This document shows positions 22,037-31,900 of a stretch of DNA of 64,000 bases, piece after piece; within the stretch, counting starts at the first letter, position 1, and each line of letters opens with the position of its first letter. The notes below the pieces were generated by a model. The model searched no databases, was not told the DNA's origin, and worked only from the letters and a program-made list of their open reading frames with translations. This DNA comes from Pelagophyceae sp. CCMP2097 (taxonomy: Eukaryota; Sar; Pelagophyceae): assembly GCA_026770575.1 (NCBI GenBank), contig MU657195.1:28782-92781 (forward strand). Direction: 5' to 3'. The position numbers and the translations under genes were made by a program.

Positions 22037-22444
22037 GGATCAGCCGCAAGCCGGGCATGCTGCGACGGTAGGCGGCATCCCAGCCGGATGGTGGTAATCG
22101 TCCAGTCTCGTATGCGGCCGAGTCGAATTGCGGTGCATTGTCCCGTCTCGTGCGTCGGGACCCGGGTCGGACTGCGGAGGATAAAACAATTACGGGCATC
22201 AATGACCGGGCGCCGTGCGGTGCGGCGGCCGCGATTACACTTTGGCGCGGCAGCCCCGTCGCCAGCGCCGGTGCCCTTGCCGACGCGCGCTGGGACGGCA
22301 CCGACGTCGCCCTTGGCGGCGCCTTTTCAGCGTTGCATCACGTCAGTGGCGCCGTAGCGCTCCTTGCTGTCGATGCGCTCGGCGCTCGGCGGCGCACCGT
22401 ACGCGCCGTAGGGCGCCGAGACGACGGACGGTGGCCAACGGCGG
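22037..22444. other. Intergenic stretch between convergent genes
   Basis: About 400 bp separate the end of the DGAT2 gene (+) from the end of the exonuclease (-). Open frames here are compositional; no domain is recognised. Confidence 0.4.
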
Positions 22445-23271
22445 CTAGCACGTGCTACTGCCGTGCGTTCTCAACTTGCCTTGCGCTCTTGAGCGAGTTT
22501 GAGCCGGATCGCAGATTACTCCAAGATCCAAGATCGCAGTCTCAAAGTCGTCGGGCAAAAACGCCTCCCCAATGCAGCCGCGTAAAACGGCCGGCGTCGC
22601 CTCGGGCGTCGTCGCACGCTGGCCATGTCAAACCCGAAATGTTTCGCCGTGGCGCCAAGATTTCGAAAAGATTGCGCTTGGGCCAGCCTCGAGCTCGCCG
22701 GTGCCAGCTCAGGAAAAGGAACGGGTCCAGCACCCGTTCCGCGTCGATGGCAAAGTGGATGCAGTGCCGCGCGAATTCCGCGTTGAGCAAAGGGGCGTCG
22801 TAACCCACGGCGTTGTAGCCCAAGAGCAGCGGAGGCTCGGGCTGCTCGACGTCGGGGCCGCGGATGAGGTGCTGCACGAAGCGAGGGCCCACTTCCAGAA
22901 AGCTCGGCGACGACGCGACGGTCGCGTCGCTGATGCCGTGGACGGCCTAAAGCCCGTGTCACAGGAGGTATCCCCGTCTTACTGCACTCGCTCCGCTCCG
23001 CGTTTGCCGACTTCCGGGCGCCGCCTCGTGCGGTGGCTTCTTGCGGGATGCCGCAACCAGGGTGGACGAACATGCGCCGCTGCGGGCCGATTCGGCTGGC
23101 GCCACGGAAGTAGACCGCGCCGAGTTCCACCACTCGGGACTCTGCCGTGTCGATGCCCGTTGTTTCAGTGTCAAACGACAGAATAAGCGACTCTGATATC
23201 GAAACGCGCGCCTCCGAGGACAGCGCCGCGCAGAGCCGCGGCGCCGCGCGCCGCCAAGGCAGCCGCAGCAT
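22445..23271 (-). pseudogene. DEDDh 3'-5' exonuclease (DnaQ/RNase T type), frame-damaged
   Basis: Such enzymes remove 3' nucleotides using two metal ions held by D, E, D, H and D. ATG at 23271 starts a basic leader (MLRLPWRRAAPRLCAALSSEA), then motif Exo I (LSFDTETTGI). An 85-bp intron, 22947-23031, with a GC donor and TAG acceptor restores EATAVHGISD. Exon 2 has Exo II (GYNAVGYDAPLLNAEFA) and a DPFLFLSWHR turn. After this the homologous sequence jumps between three frames: RNLGATAKHFGFDMASV, then DDARGDA, then AVLRGCIGEAFLPDDFETAIL, ending at TAG 22445. The Exo III histidine codon falls at a frame break (only one C remains before GACGAC). Three small indels make it a pseudogene or a badly resolved assembly patch. 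It is divergent from the BTB-Kelch gene, with about 100 bp between their starts. Confidence 0.65.
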
Positions 23272-23367
23272 GGGCAGGAAGAATAAAAGGCCGCGGCCGA
23301 CGGCCGTCGCGCGCGTCGTCTCGGGTCGACTCGCGATCGAGGACCGGCCCAGGGCTCGAAGGGCACG

Positions 23368-25087
23368 ATGGACGCGGTGGACGCCGAGCCCGCGCGAGAC
23401 TGCCTCGAAGGAGCGTCGGCGGCAGAGCGCGACGGCGCTGTTTTGGACGACGACGGCCCCATCACGCGCGACGTGGTCACGCTCAAGAGCCGTCCTCACA
23501 AAGGTCGAGGACTCGATGCTGGGCCGCATGTTCGGGCGCTGCGACGCGATGCTGCAGCCCGATCCCGAAGACGGGTCCATCTTCATCGACCAAGAAAGGC
23601 GAGCAGTTCGGCCTGATCCTCGACTTTCTCAGCGGCGACCCTCCGGACGGCCCGCGCATGTGGAGGGCGATGCACGCATTATCCGAGGCGGCGCAAGAAG
23701 CGCTGATGCAGGAGCTGGACTACTTTGGCCTCGTGACGGCCGTGTTCGGCGGGCGGCCGTGGACCGACGGCGCGGCGTTCCGGCCGGGACCAGCGATGCG
23801 CTCGGAACGTGCGTGCTGTGTTGCCGTGGCTGCCGGCGGGCGCGTCGTCGTCTTTGGCGGTCTGGTGCATGACAGCTTTAATCCTTTAGACTCGACGGAA
23901 GTGCTCGACGCGCAGACGATGACGTTTACAGCCGGGCCGAACTTGCTCCAAAGGCGTTTTAGATGTGCAGCCGTCCAGATTTCCGCGGATCGCGTGCTCG
24001 TGCTAGGCGGCCGCGATGACGCTCCTTTGAACACGACGGAGATCCTCGACCTCGGGACGCTCACGCTCACGCCGGGGCTCTTTCGGTTGTTTCTATCAGC
24101 GCGGTGGTCGCTCTCTAAGTCGCAACAGTGGTGGCAACATGCTCGTCCGCTTCGTGACCCGCATCGCCGCGCTCGTAGCCCTTCGCGCTCTGGAAGCGGA
24201 CGTGCGGAGTGGGGGCAACGCTCGCAGCTGCTTCGACGCCTTTGTCACGACGCCGTGCGCGGCGTCACGGTCCCCGTGCGCGGCGCCGCGGACGCCGGTC
24301 CGCGGGTCGCCGTTCCGCGGGGGCCACGGCATCCGCTCCTCGGGCGACGGGGATTACTTCACCCACGACCAGAACTTCCGAGACCCGCTCACGCGCGGGT
24401 CGCGCAGTGTGTGTAGCCACATGAACACCATATCTACCAGGCTTCGACTGTGCGAGACGCGCATGCACCGGGACAACGAGTCCTGCGAGCGGCCCAGAGT
24501 GGACCTTATCGCGTTTGACGACGGCAACGAGTCGCAGCAGTTCGACGACAACGCGCTGCTGCGGTTCACCGCGCTCGCTGGCTCGGGCACGCGCTTGACA
24601 CGCGCGTCCTTCGGGCCGTCGGGCGCGGCGCCGCGGTCGCCGGTCCACGGGGGCCACGGCATCCGCTCCTCGGGCGACGGGGATTACTTCGCCCACGACC
24701 AGAACTTCCGAGACCCGCTCACGCGCGGGTCGCGCAGTGTGTGTAGCCACATGAACACCATTTCTACCAGGCTTCGACTGTGCGAGACGCGCGTGCACTG
24801 GGACAACGAGTCCTGCGAGCGGCCCAGGGTGGACCTTATCGCGTTCGACGACGGCAGCTTCGACGACGACGAACGGCATCGCACTGCAGAGGTTTCGCCG
24901 CGCTCAAGAGCCACCTTTCCGCGTGACCTGCTGAGCTCCCCACCTCTGATCCCTCTTCTATCTTAGTAAGTTATAACGGGGCCGAACTTGATATCGCCAC
25001 GATTCGACTGTGCTGCTGTCGCACTCGACGCTCGCAGGATCGTCGTCGTTGGTGGTTACGATGGCAGGTCCGGGTGTCGTTATTAGA
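23368..25087 (+). pseudogene. BTB (T1-type)-Kelch protein gene, broken and interrupted
   Basis: BTB-Kelch proteins are often substrate adaptors of CUL3 ubiquitin ligases. ATG 23368 opens with DVVTLK; the frame then shifts to LTKVEDSMLGRMFG...DGSIFID and again to GEQFGLILDFL...EALMQELDYFGL. Together these are a KCTD-like BTB fold, missing its VGGxxF segment. Two Kelch repeats follow (residues with VVVFGG and VLVLGG, at about 23790-24080). A third (GPNLISPRFDCAAVALDARR then IVVVGGYDG) lies at 24976-25075, separated by about 895 bp. The third repeat fits the interrupted text after LTLTPG. The interruption ends in a polypyrimidine tract plus TTAG, so it could be a large intron or an insertion. 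At least two coding indels in the BTB part argue for a pseudogene or assembly errors. Confidence 0.65.
24303..24860 (+). repeat. In-frame 330-bp-offset duplication inside the Kelch interruption
   Basis: About 215 bp (24315-24530) recur nearly identically at 24645-24860. The offset is 330 bp, exactly 110 codons. Both lie in an open frame (24139-24966) reading HGIRSSGDGDYF...RDPLTRGSRSVCSHM. The antisense strand is also open for 204 codons (24265-24879). No family is recognised. Near-identity suggests a recent event. Confidence 0.75.
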
Positions 25088-26299
25088 CAGATTCACTTTT
25101 TTCAAGAAGCTTTTAAAGTTGACTGGCGCATTTGCATAACGTCGCCTAAAGCGCTTTAACGAGCAAGAGCCAAGCCGACTGTGCTATGCGCATCTCCTTC
25201 CGACGCCGATGCGCCCCGCGCGCTCAGATCCGTCAGACTCGATGAAGAAAAATAAAACGCACTTGAATTATAATTTGCATTCAACGGCGAGGTAACGTTG
25301 CGAACTGCGCGCCGCGGAGCGCGTCGTAGGGCGCCCGGGCATACCCGCGGCGAGCGCGGCGTCGACGCGGCGCGCCCGCGCCGCGAGGCGGCCGCGATGG
25401 CCCCGCGCGCGCCTCGGGCGAAGTGCAGGGACGCGGCGCGTGCTGCATTGTCGCGCGGGCTAGCGTGCCGCAGCGCGCGGCGCGCGGTGAGCTCCGCGCC
25501 CGGCGCCAGGTAGAGACGCTACAAACGCCCCGGGCTTTCAAGCAACTTTCAAGCAACTTTCAAGCAATTTTGTCCGACGGCGTCGTGGCGGACCCGGCGC
25601 TCGACGTCGTCGTACCGCGCTTGGATCTGCCCTGCTGCGGCACGGGTATGCTGCTGAGATAGCGCGTGGAGCGGGACTTTCGGTGACATACTCTTCCTCA
25701 ACACGTTCATCATGGCCGCGTTCTGAGATAGCGCGTGGAGCGGGACTCTCGTGCTGGACACGTTTTCAAACCTGTTGTTTTCACAACATTTTTTCTTCTT
25801 TTTTTGTAAGTCTTGCAGACTATCTACTTTAGCTCGGAGGCAAAAGAGGAAAACACGGGGGAAAGGACCCAGGCCATGCCCTGGGCCGGTACGCGGTACA
25901 TCCTCATCCCGAATGAACTCGAAAAAGCCGCCGACGCCCCGCACCCCAACCGGCAACGCCAACGAACCAGACCAAAGTGCCAAAGTGACTGGGCGTCCAT
26001 ACCACCGCGAGGAGACGCCGCGCTATATGTGCTGACGCGCTCTCCGAGGCCTTGGCTCCGGGCCTCCGGGCCTGGAAGCCTACCTTTGACTCGGGTTTGA
26101 CGGTTATTCCCCTTTGGGGCAGCCCCACCCAGGGTGGATCTTAAGCAAGCAAGGAACTATTAAAGCTCTTCTTTTAAAGTTCAGCTTGAAAAGTAGAGCT
26201 TTTAAAGCAACTTTAAATGCAAATACAAACTTTTGGCAACTTTAAAAGTAGCTTGAAAAGCTCCTTGAAAAAGTGAAGCTGTCTATTGAAGATCACCCA
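25088..26299. other. Gene-free stretch
   Basis: No gene recognised. A direct repeat of TGAGATAGCGCGTGGAGCGG occurs at about 25656 and 25724. Positions 26150-26280 are AT-rich with repeated AAAGCTTTTAAAG-like blocks. The 25281-25560 interval is GC-rich, with compositional open frames on both strands. Confidence 0.45.
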
Positions 26300-26622
26300 T
26301 GCGCAATTTTGTCTGTCGGTCCGTCCGTCTGTCTGTCTATTGCGCAATTCCATCCGTGCGGAACCCTTGGTCGCTCAACAAAAGCAAGACGCGCGCCTAT
26401 GCAGCGTGCTGCTGCGCGCGGTTGCGAGGGTGGCACGGGGCTTGGGCCGGATGTGTTGGTCCTTCCTTCGCCGCTGCGCCATCGACATCGAAACTGGACT
26501 TAACCTAAGCCAGCCTACTCGCGTTTTAAAGTTCCCTCTAAGAGACTGCAAGTGCACCAACAATGGCAACATACGAAAGGCGCCCTCCGGGGGTCTGCAG
26601 TACCCTCGGTGCGCCATGGTAA
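26300..26622 (+). repeat. Dispersed repeat family D, copy 1
   Basis: Matches 60310-61040, where the second copy is split by an inserted family E element. Shared blocks include a TCTG/TCCG run, GGTTGCGAGGGTGGC, TAAGCCAGCCTACTCGCGTT and GTCTGCAGTACC. It directly abuts family F copy 2. Confidence 0.7.
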
Positions 26623-26623
26623 T

Positions 26624-27620
26624 TTAAGAGAGCGTTTTTTAAAGACCGTCGGCTGCCCAGGCCGCGGCGTTGTTAATTTGCTGGGAGGTTGATGCAACTT
26701 TAGGGTAGTTTGGGGGGTAGAATCGCGTGGCGCGCTCAATTTTGTCATTCGGCCGCGTCTAGGCTATTTGAGATCGGCACATCTTCAGGGTTTGCGCCCA
26801 CGAAGAAACTGATTAGCCAGAAGGACTCGGCACCGAAAACTGTGTCGATAATGTTTAAGAATCCACAGCCGTCGCCCCCTCTCCGCCGCCTGCGGTGTCG
26901 TCGAAAGGTGCTATTCTGGAAGCTACGTAAAAAGCTCTTATGTTACTCTTACAGTCGATTTTAGATCAGCTCGGATCTAACGCCCCCGTAAGATGACGCA
27001 CAATAATTGAAATATTTTACACAGGGCGGTAAACGCTCCGTTTTAGACGCCGAGATGCGCGAGAGGAAGGCGCATCTCGGCGTCTTGAATGTAGCGCCTG
27101 CCGCCCTCTGTAAAATATTTCAATATTTGGCGCGTCAAAATATTGAAGTATTCCCTAGGGGCTGAGGACCGGCCCACCGAGCCAGGGGTGCAGCGTCCAA
27201 TGCCGCACCCGTATGACCAAGTCCCTTCATCGTCAGCCCCTGGGACAACACAAAAATCGATATGATGACATTGGCGAGGAAAGGCATCGCCATACTTTCC
27301 AATTTTCATCAAATGTTTGTTCTTATAACGAAACTTCAGTCAAACAAAATCTTGACGGACCATGAAGTTGATTTAAAATCGACTACGAAGGATCAGATTC
27401 ATTTATTTCCTGTTTTAGCTTGTTTTTGCAAGCCTTTGAGACTTCACGTCCTCTGCAGCCCCAAGTCGGGCACCGGTGCCGCAGCCGCTGTGACAGGGCC
27501 CAGCCAAGCCTCAGACTTAACCTATAAGCCTCCAAACACGCTCGGGGGGGGCAGTGGCGCGCAATAGTGAAAGGCCCTGGATCGTTGCAACGGCCCGATA
27601 TTCTTAAAAATGCTCTCTAA
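26624..27620 (+). mobile_element. TTAA-type TIR element family F, copy 2 (with nested E)
   Basis: Begins TTAAGAGAGCGTTTTTT and ends near TGCTCTCTAA. It matches 8701-9385 along its length, except for the family E element inserted at 26952-27385. Confidence 0.75.
26952..27385 (+). mobile_element. TIR element family E, copy 1
   Basis: Ends CAGTCGATTTTAGATCAG and GTTGATTTAAAATCGACT are inverted. An internal pair around 27040-27090 (GACGCCGAGATG and its reverse complement) forms a hairpin. The second copy is 60412-60848. The ends resemble family J, so both probably use one transposase. Confidence 0.75.
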
Positions 27621-27739
27621 AAGGACCTGGTATAAAATGGGGGTTACCAGCACAGTCCTTTCGGCGCGGCGCTCAGATGTTTACAAAAAAGGGTTTCTCT
27701 TTTCTGCGATAATCGAGTGGAGGGCTCGCCTGTGGAGAG

Positions 27740-28085
27740 CAGTCCAAATTAGATCAGCGTTTTTTTGGCGATTTTTGGGCGAACATCCTGCCAAAACCTA
27801 TCGACCGGGAAATGTAGGAGACCTAGCTAGAGGGAGGTTTTTCGACGATGACATGGGGGGGCGCCCCCCCCCCCCCATGTGACCGTCGTAAAACCTCCCT
27901 CGAGCTAGCCTCATGCACTTTCCGGTCGATAGGGTTGATAGGACATCGCTAAAATACATTGCCCTTTTGATCGATAACTTGGACTTGATTGAAAAACAAT
28001 AAAAACCCAATAAAATCTCACGAGAAAACCAGAACGGACCTTAAAAAAATGTTAACGTCATTGGAGGCTGATTTGATTTGGACTG
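27740..28085 (+). mobile_element. TIR element family J, copy 1, with G/C-run hairpin
   Basis: Ends CAGTCCAAATTAGATCAGCG and GCTGATTTGATTTGGACTG, flanked by a 4-bp duplication AGAG (27736-27739 and 28086-28089). The core folds on itself around a GGGGGGGCGCCCCCC tract at about 27857-27878. Same layout as 47253-47582 and 56966-57334. Confidence 0.8.
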
Positions 28086-28941
28086 AGAGGTAACAAGGAA
28101 GGAAGACGCACGTCGCGGCACTTTGCGGTGGTGCTCGACTGAAGGGGCCGTCGACGCACATAGTACAACAAGATAGTATCACAAAAGGGTCTGCGTTGGG
28201 GCTGTGAACGGCAGCTGTTAAGCTACGAAAATCTGAGCGAGTGCACAGCGTCGATCGGAAGCCGGCAGATTGCACCTGACTGTTATGTATGCCCGTCGAG
28301 GGGTCCCCAGCAACTCATAGGCAGGTGCAATCCTTTCGAGGGTTTGCGTCCGCAAGAAACTTGCGAACACTCGAAACAGACGCTGAGTGCTCACACGGCA
28401 GCTTCAAAGGCGGTAGATTTACACCCGCCTGTTGTGATATGTTCTTCGAGGGGTGCCCAGCAACTCATAACAGGCAGGTGCAATCCTTTCGGGGGTTTGC
28501 GTCCGCGTCGAAACGACGTGTGAGCTCGATAAGGGCCCCAATCCGGATTTATCAAGCCCTATTCTCCCAGCGGCATTTCTCTGAGTGCACGATTCTCTCT
28601 ATCTCGAAACGACCGTGCCACTGTCGCCGTTGGCGCGACGACGCCACTTGGTGTCGCCCAATCTCCACAAAGTAAACCAGACCGAAGTTGGTCAAAGAAT
28701 GCCGACGTGTAGACGGGCCGGAGGCGACATTGGCAGGCCCAAGGATTCCGGCTCCAAGAGGCTCTGGGCGTCAGATTCGCTTACTATTGAATTCGGTGAA
28801 TGCGCGGGGCGGATGATGCGCGGGGAATTATGCGCGGGGCGGATATGTGGAAAGGCCCCTGGCGGCGCGGCGGCGCGGTGTCGCGCGTCTCGCGACGGCG
28901 AAGAATGTGCACTTTTGTGCAAAAGTCGTGGGCAGTCGGCC
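28086..28941. other. PEPC 3' flank, with a direct repeat
   Basis: A direct repeat of about 60 bp (GAGGGGTCCCCAGCAACTCAT and following; about 28298-28350 and 28455-28505) lies here. No other gene is recognised between it and the PEPC stop at 28942, so part of this is presumably PEPC 3' untranslated sequence. Confidence 0.45.
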
Positions 28942-31900
28942 TCAGCCAGAGTTGCGGAGCCCGGCGGCGATGCCGTTGATGGTGATGAGCAGGGCGTCGT
29001 CTAAATCCGCCGTGTCGACCTTCTCGTCGCCAATGGCACGCCGGCGCTTCAGCAGCTCGACCTGGCAGACGTTGAGGACGTCGACGTACCTGTTTTCAAG
29101 GCGGGGTTTTCAACGGATTTTTCAAATGCAACTTCGACGGAAATCGTCGACCTTGGGCCCACGCCTTATGCCCACCCATGCAGACGCACGGGTTGCGCAG
29201 CAAGAGGGCGCGCTGGAGCAGCGCATTCTCCGCCCCCGGCGCCGGGCGGCCAGAGGCGCGCAGCACCTGTTTGTATGGCGTGAGAAGGCGTGGCACGGTC
29301 ACAGGGAAAGTCGCAGGGAAAAGCCCACCTGCGTCGTTGTCACGGCCAAGTCCGTGCGCAGGCGCTCGCCGAGCTGCTTCAGCTTGGGATCCTCCACGAG
29401 AACGGACTCGTAGTGCGCCGCGATCGGGGCCTCCGTCTTGGCGAGGAGCATTTCGATCAAATCGATATTCGTAGAAAACCACGGCCAGCGCTCGACCCTG
29501 TTTTCAAACGAGCGTGCCTTTTCAAAAAGATAAAAATCTTGGTTTTGAAAAATAAAAGTGGCAAAATTTGCAAACACGCACATGTCCTTGAGGTCCGCCG
29601 TGGGCTGCTCCGCGAAAGCGTCGCCGATTCCGAGCCACGCGGGCAGGTTCAGGCGCGTCTAATTGTTGAGCGTGCAGGAGAGTCAAAGACCACGGTGCAT
29701 TCGGGCAAGGGTCGGGTTGCGAAAATTTGTGCCAAAGAGTCGCGGCTTTGGAACAACGACCAAACCCGCCTTCGAGAGGTCGGGTTCGGCTTTGTACCAC
29801 GACCAAACCCGCGGGTCGGCGGGTCGGCCAAAACGCGCAAACCCGGCAAACCCGAACCCGTTGAAGCTCCTGTAAAAGACCCCCCCTCTTTTTCGCGCCG
29901 TGCTCGTCGCCTAAGCCTTCCCAAGCCCCCCACATCCGCGCTCACCTGCGTCCAGGCGAAGATCCAGGGAATCGCGCGGAGCGACTCGACGCCGCCGGCG
30001 GGGTTGCGCCTACGGGCTTGATTCGGGAAGAATTTATTATAATCTGCATTATTGAGATTTTGAAAAAACAGAATCGAAGAGCCCGCTCAAAGTGCCCTTG
30101 ATCGGGTCCCAGGCCATCGAGGCCAGAAATCGGGCCCGCACAAGGGCAGAGTGCCTGTAGAGGGGCCGTCAAAAGGGACCGCCGAGGCCCGCCATTCGAT
30201 TCGAGTGCGCCATTCGAGTCGAGTGCCCGTCCAGGGACCTTTGAACGGCTCCGGCTCTGGCCAGAGACCTGCATCAGGCCCGCCTCGAGTCGAATGTCCC
30301 TTCTCGGGCCCGATATCCGCCTCGGGCTCTTCGGGCCCTCGAGGGAGCGTCGAGGCCCGCAAAAAAGGTCTGTCGCAGGTCGAAGCCGTAGAGAGGGCCA
30401 ACAAAGGGGAGAGGGACAGTCAAAAAGTGACCCTCAAAAAGTGACCCTCTCAAGTGACCCTCTCAAGTCAGCCTCGGGCCGACTGTCTGTCTCGGGGCCG
30501 TTTGGCGTCTCGGGCCCGTCGGCCCGTCGGCGCCTCGGGACCGTCTCCGTATCCGGGTCCGGCCCAGGTCTGTATCCGGGTCTCCTCGGGTCGACTGTTT
30601 TTGTTCGAGGCGCCAGTCTTTGGCCCGCATCGAGTCCGTCGCAGGGAAAGTCCGTCGGCGGGGCTGTATCGGGGCCGCCAAAGGCCCGTCGAGGTCCGTT
30701 AGATGGTCTTTGGGTCCGTTCAGGTCCGTTAGATGGTCTTTGGGTCCGTTCTCGGGACGGTCGATGCTTCGCCTTCAACTCGGGGCTTGTCGAGGGACTT
30801 TGAAGTTCTTCACACCGAGACGCGCGTCCAGAGATACCGTCGCAGGGAGAATGCCCGTCAAAAGGCCCCACCGAGACCGCCAGAGGGGCCGCCGAAAGGT
30901 GCCCGGAGAGGGGCCGTTTGACCCTCCAAGGGTCTGTCTCGGGTCGAGTCTCGGTCTCGGTTCCGTCAAAGAGCCGTTCTCCGTCGAAGAGCCGTTCTCC
31001 GTCGAAGAGCCGTTTTCAGGCCCCGCCGCAGGTCTGCATCAAGTCCGCCTCGGGTCCCTTGCCAGCCCGACTCGCGCCGTCGCGGGTCCAGTGTCCGTCG
31101 ATTTGACCGTTTGAGGTCCTTTCCCGAGTCGAGCGTCCCTCTCCGGGACCCTCTCCGCCTTTTGGTCCCAAGACCCCGGGTCGGTTCTGGGCCCAACTCG
31201 CCTCCGTCTCCACTGCCGCAGGCATCGGAGAGAGCCCGCGTCTCCGGAGGGGCCGAGTCTCTGCCGAGTTTGCCCCTTGAAGACCGGGTATCCGCCGTCC
31301 AAGGCCGAACCCTCTTTGGGCGCCTCTGGCCCTGAAACCGACCGGGCCCTTCAAGCAAGTCTGGCAAACCCGCACAAAGCAACCCGACCCGAAGACGGCC
31401 CATCCTGGGCCCTCGAGGGGCCGGTCCGTTGTCGCGTCTTGCTCGGGTCGGCGCCTGCTCGTCTTTCTTCGGCCAGGGCGCATGCCGCAAACGGGTTTTC
31501 CGAAGAGCGGCGCTGGAGACGCACTTGGCCGGCCGCGAGCCCAAGTTGAGCGCGGCGAGCTCGCGCTCGGGCGTCGCGGCGCGGAAAAAGGGGACGAAGT
31601 CTGGCTCGCCGCGGACGATTGCGCGGTATTTGGCGCACGACGTCGCCGAAAGCGCCGCCATCGTCGCGCGCCATTTGGGAAGCACCTACAAGAACGATCC
31701 CAGAGCCGCTTCCGAGTGACTCTTGGGGCGCCTTTGCACGATGCTCTCGAGACGGCGCCATCTCGACAGGCCCTCTCGAGGGAACGTCTCTCTCGGCCGT
31801 CTCAAGGGACCCTCGAGAACTGGCCCTCTCAAGGGACCGTCTCGAGAGGCCGTCTCGAGAGGCGCCTTAGAGAAGAGCCGTTTCAAAGGCCGTTTAAGGC

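Noticed and set aside
24265..24879. A real minus-strand gene in the Kelch interruption
   Set aside because: It is open only because of codon-phase symmetry of GC-rich sequence; it lacks a domain and ends at arbitrary points of the duplicated unit. It is kept as an oddity, not as a gene.
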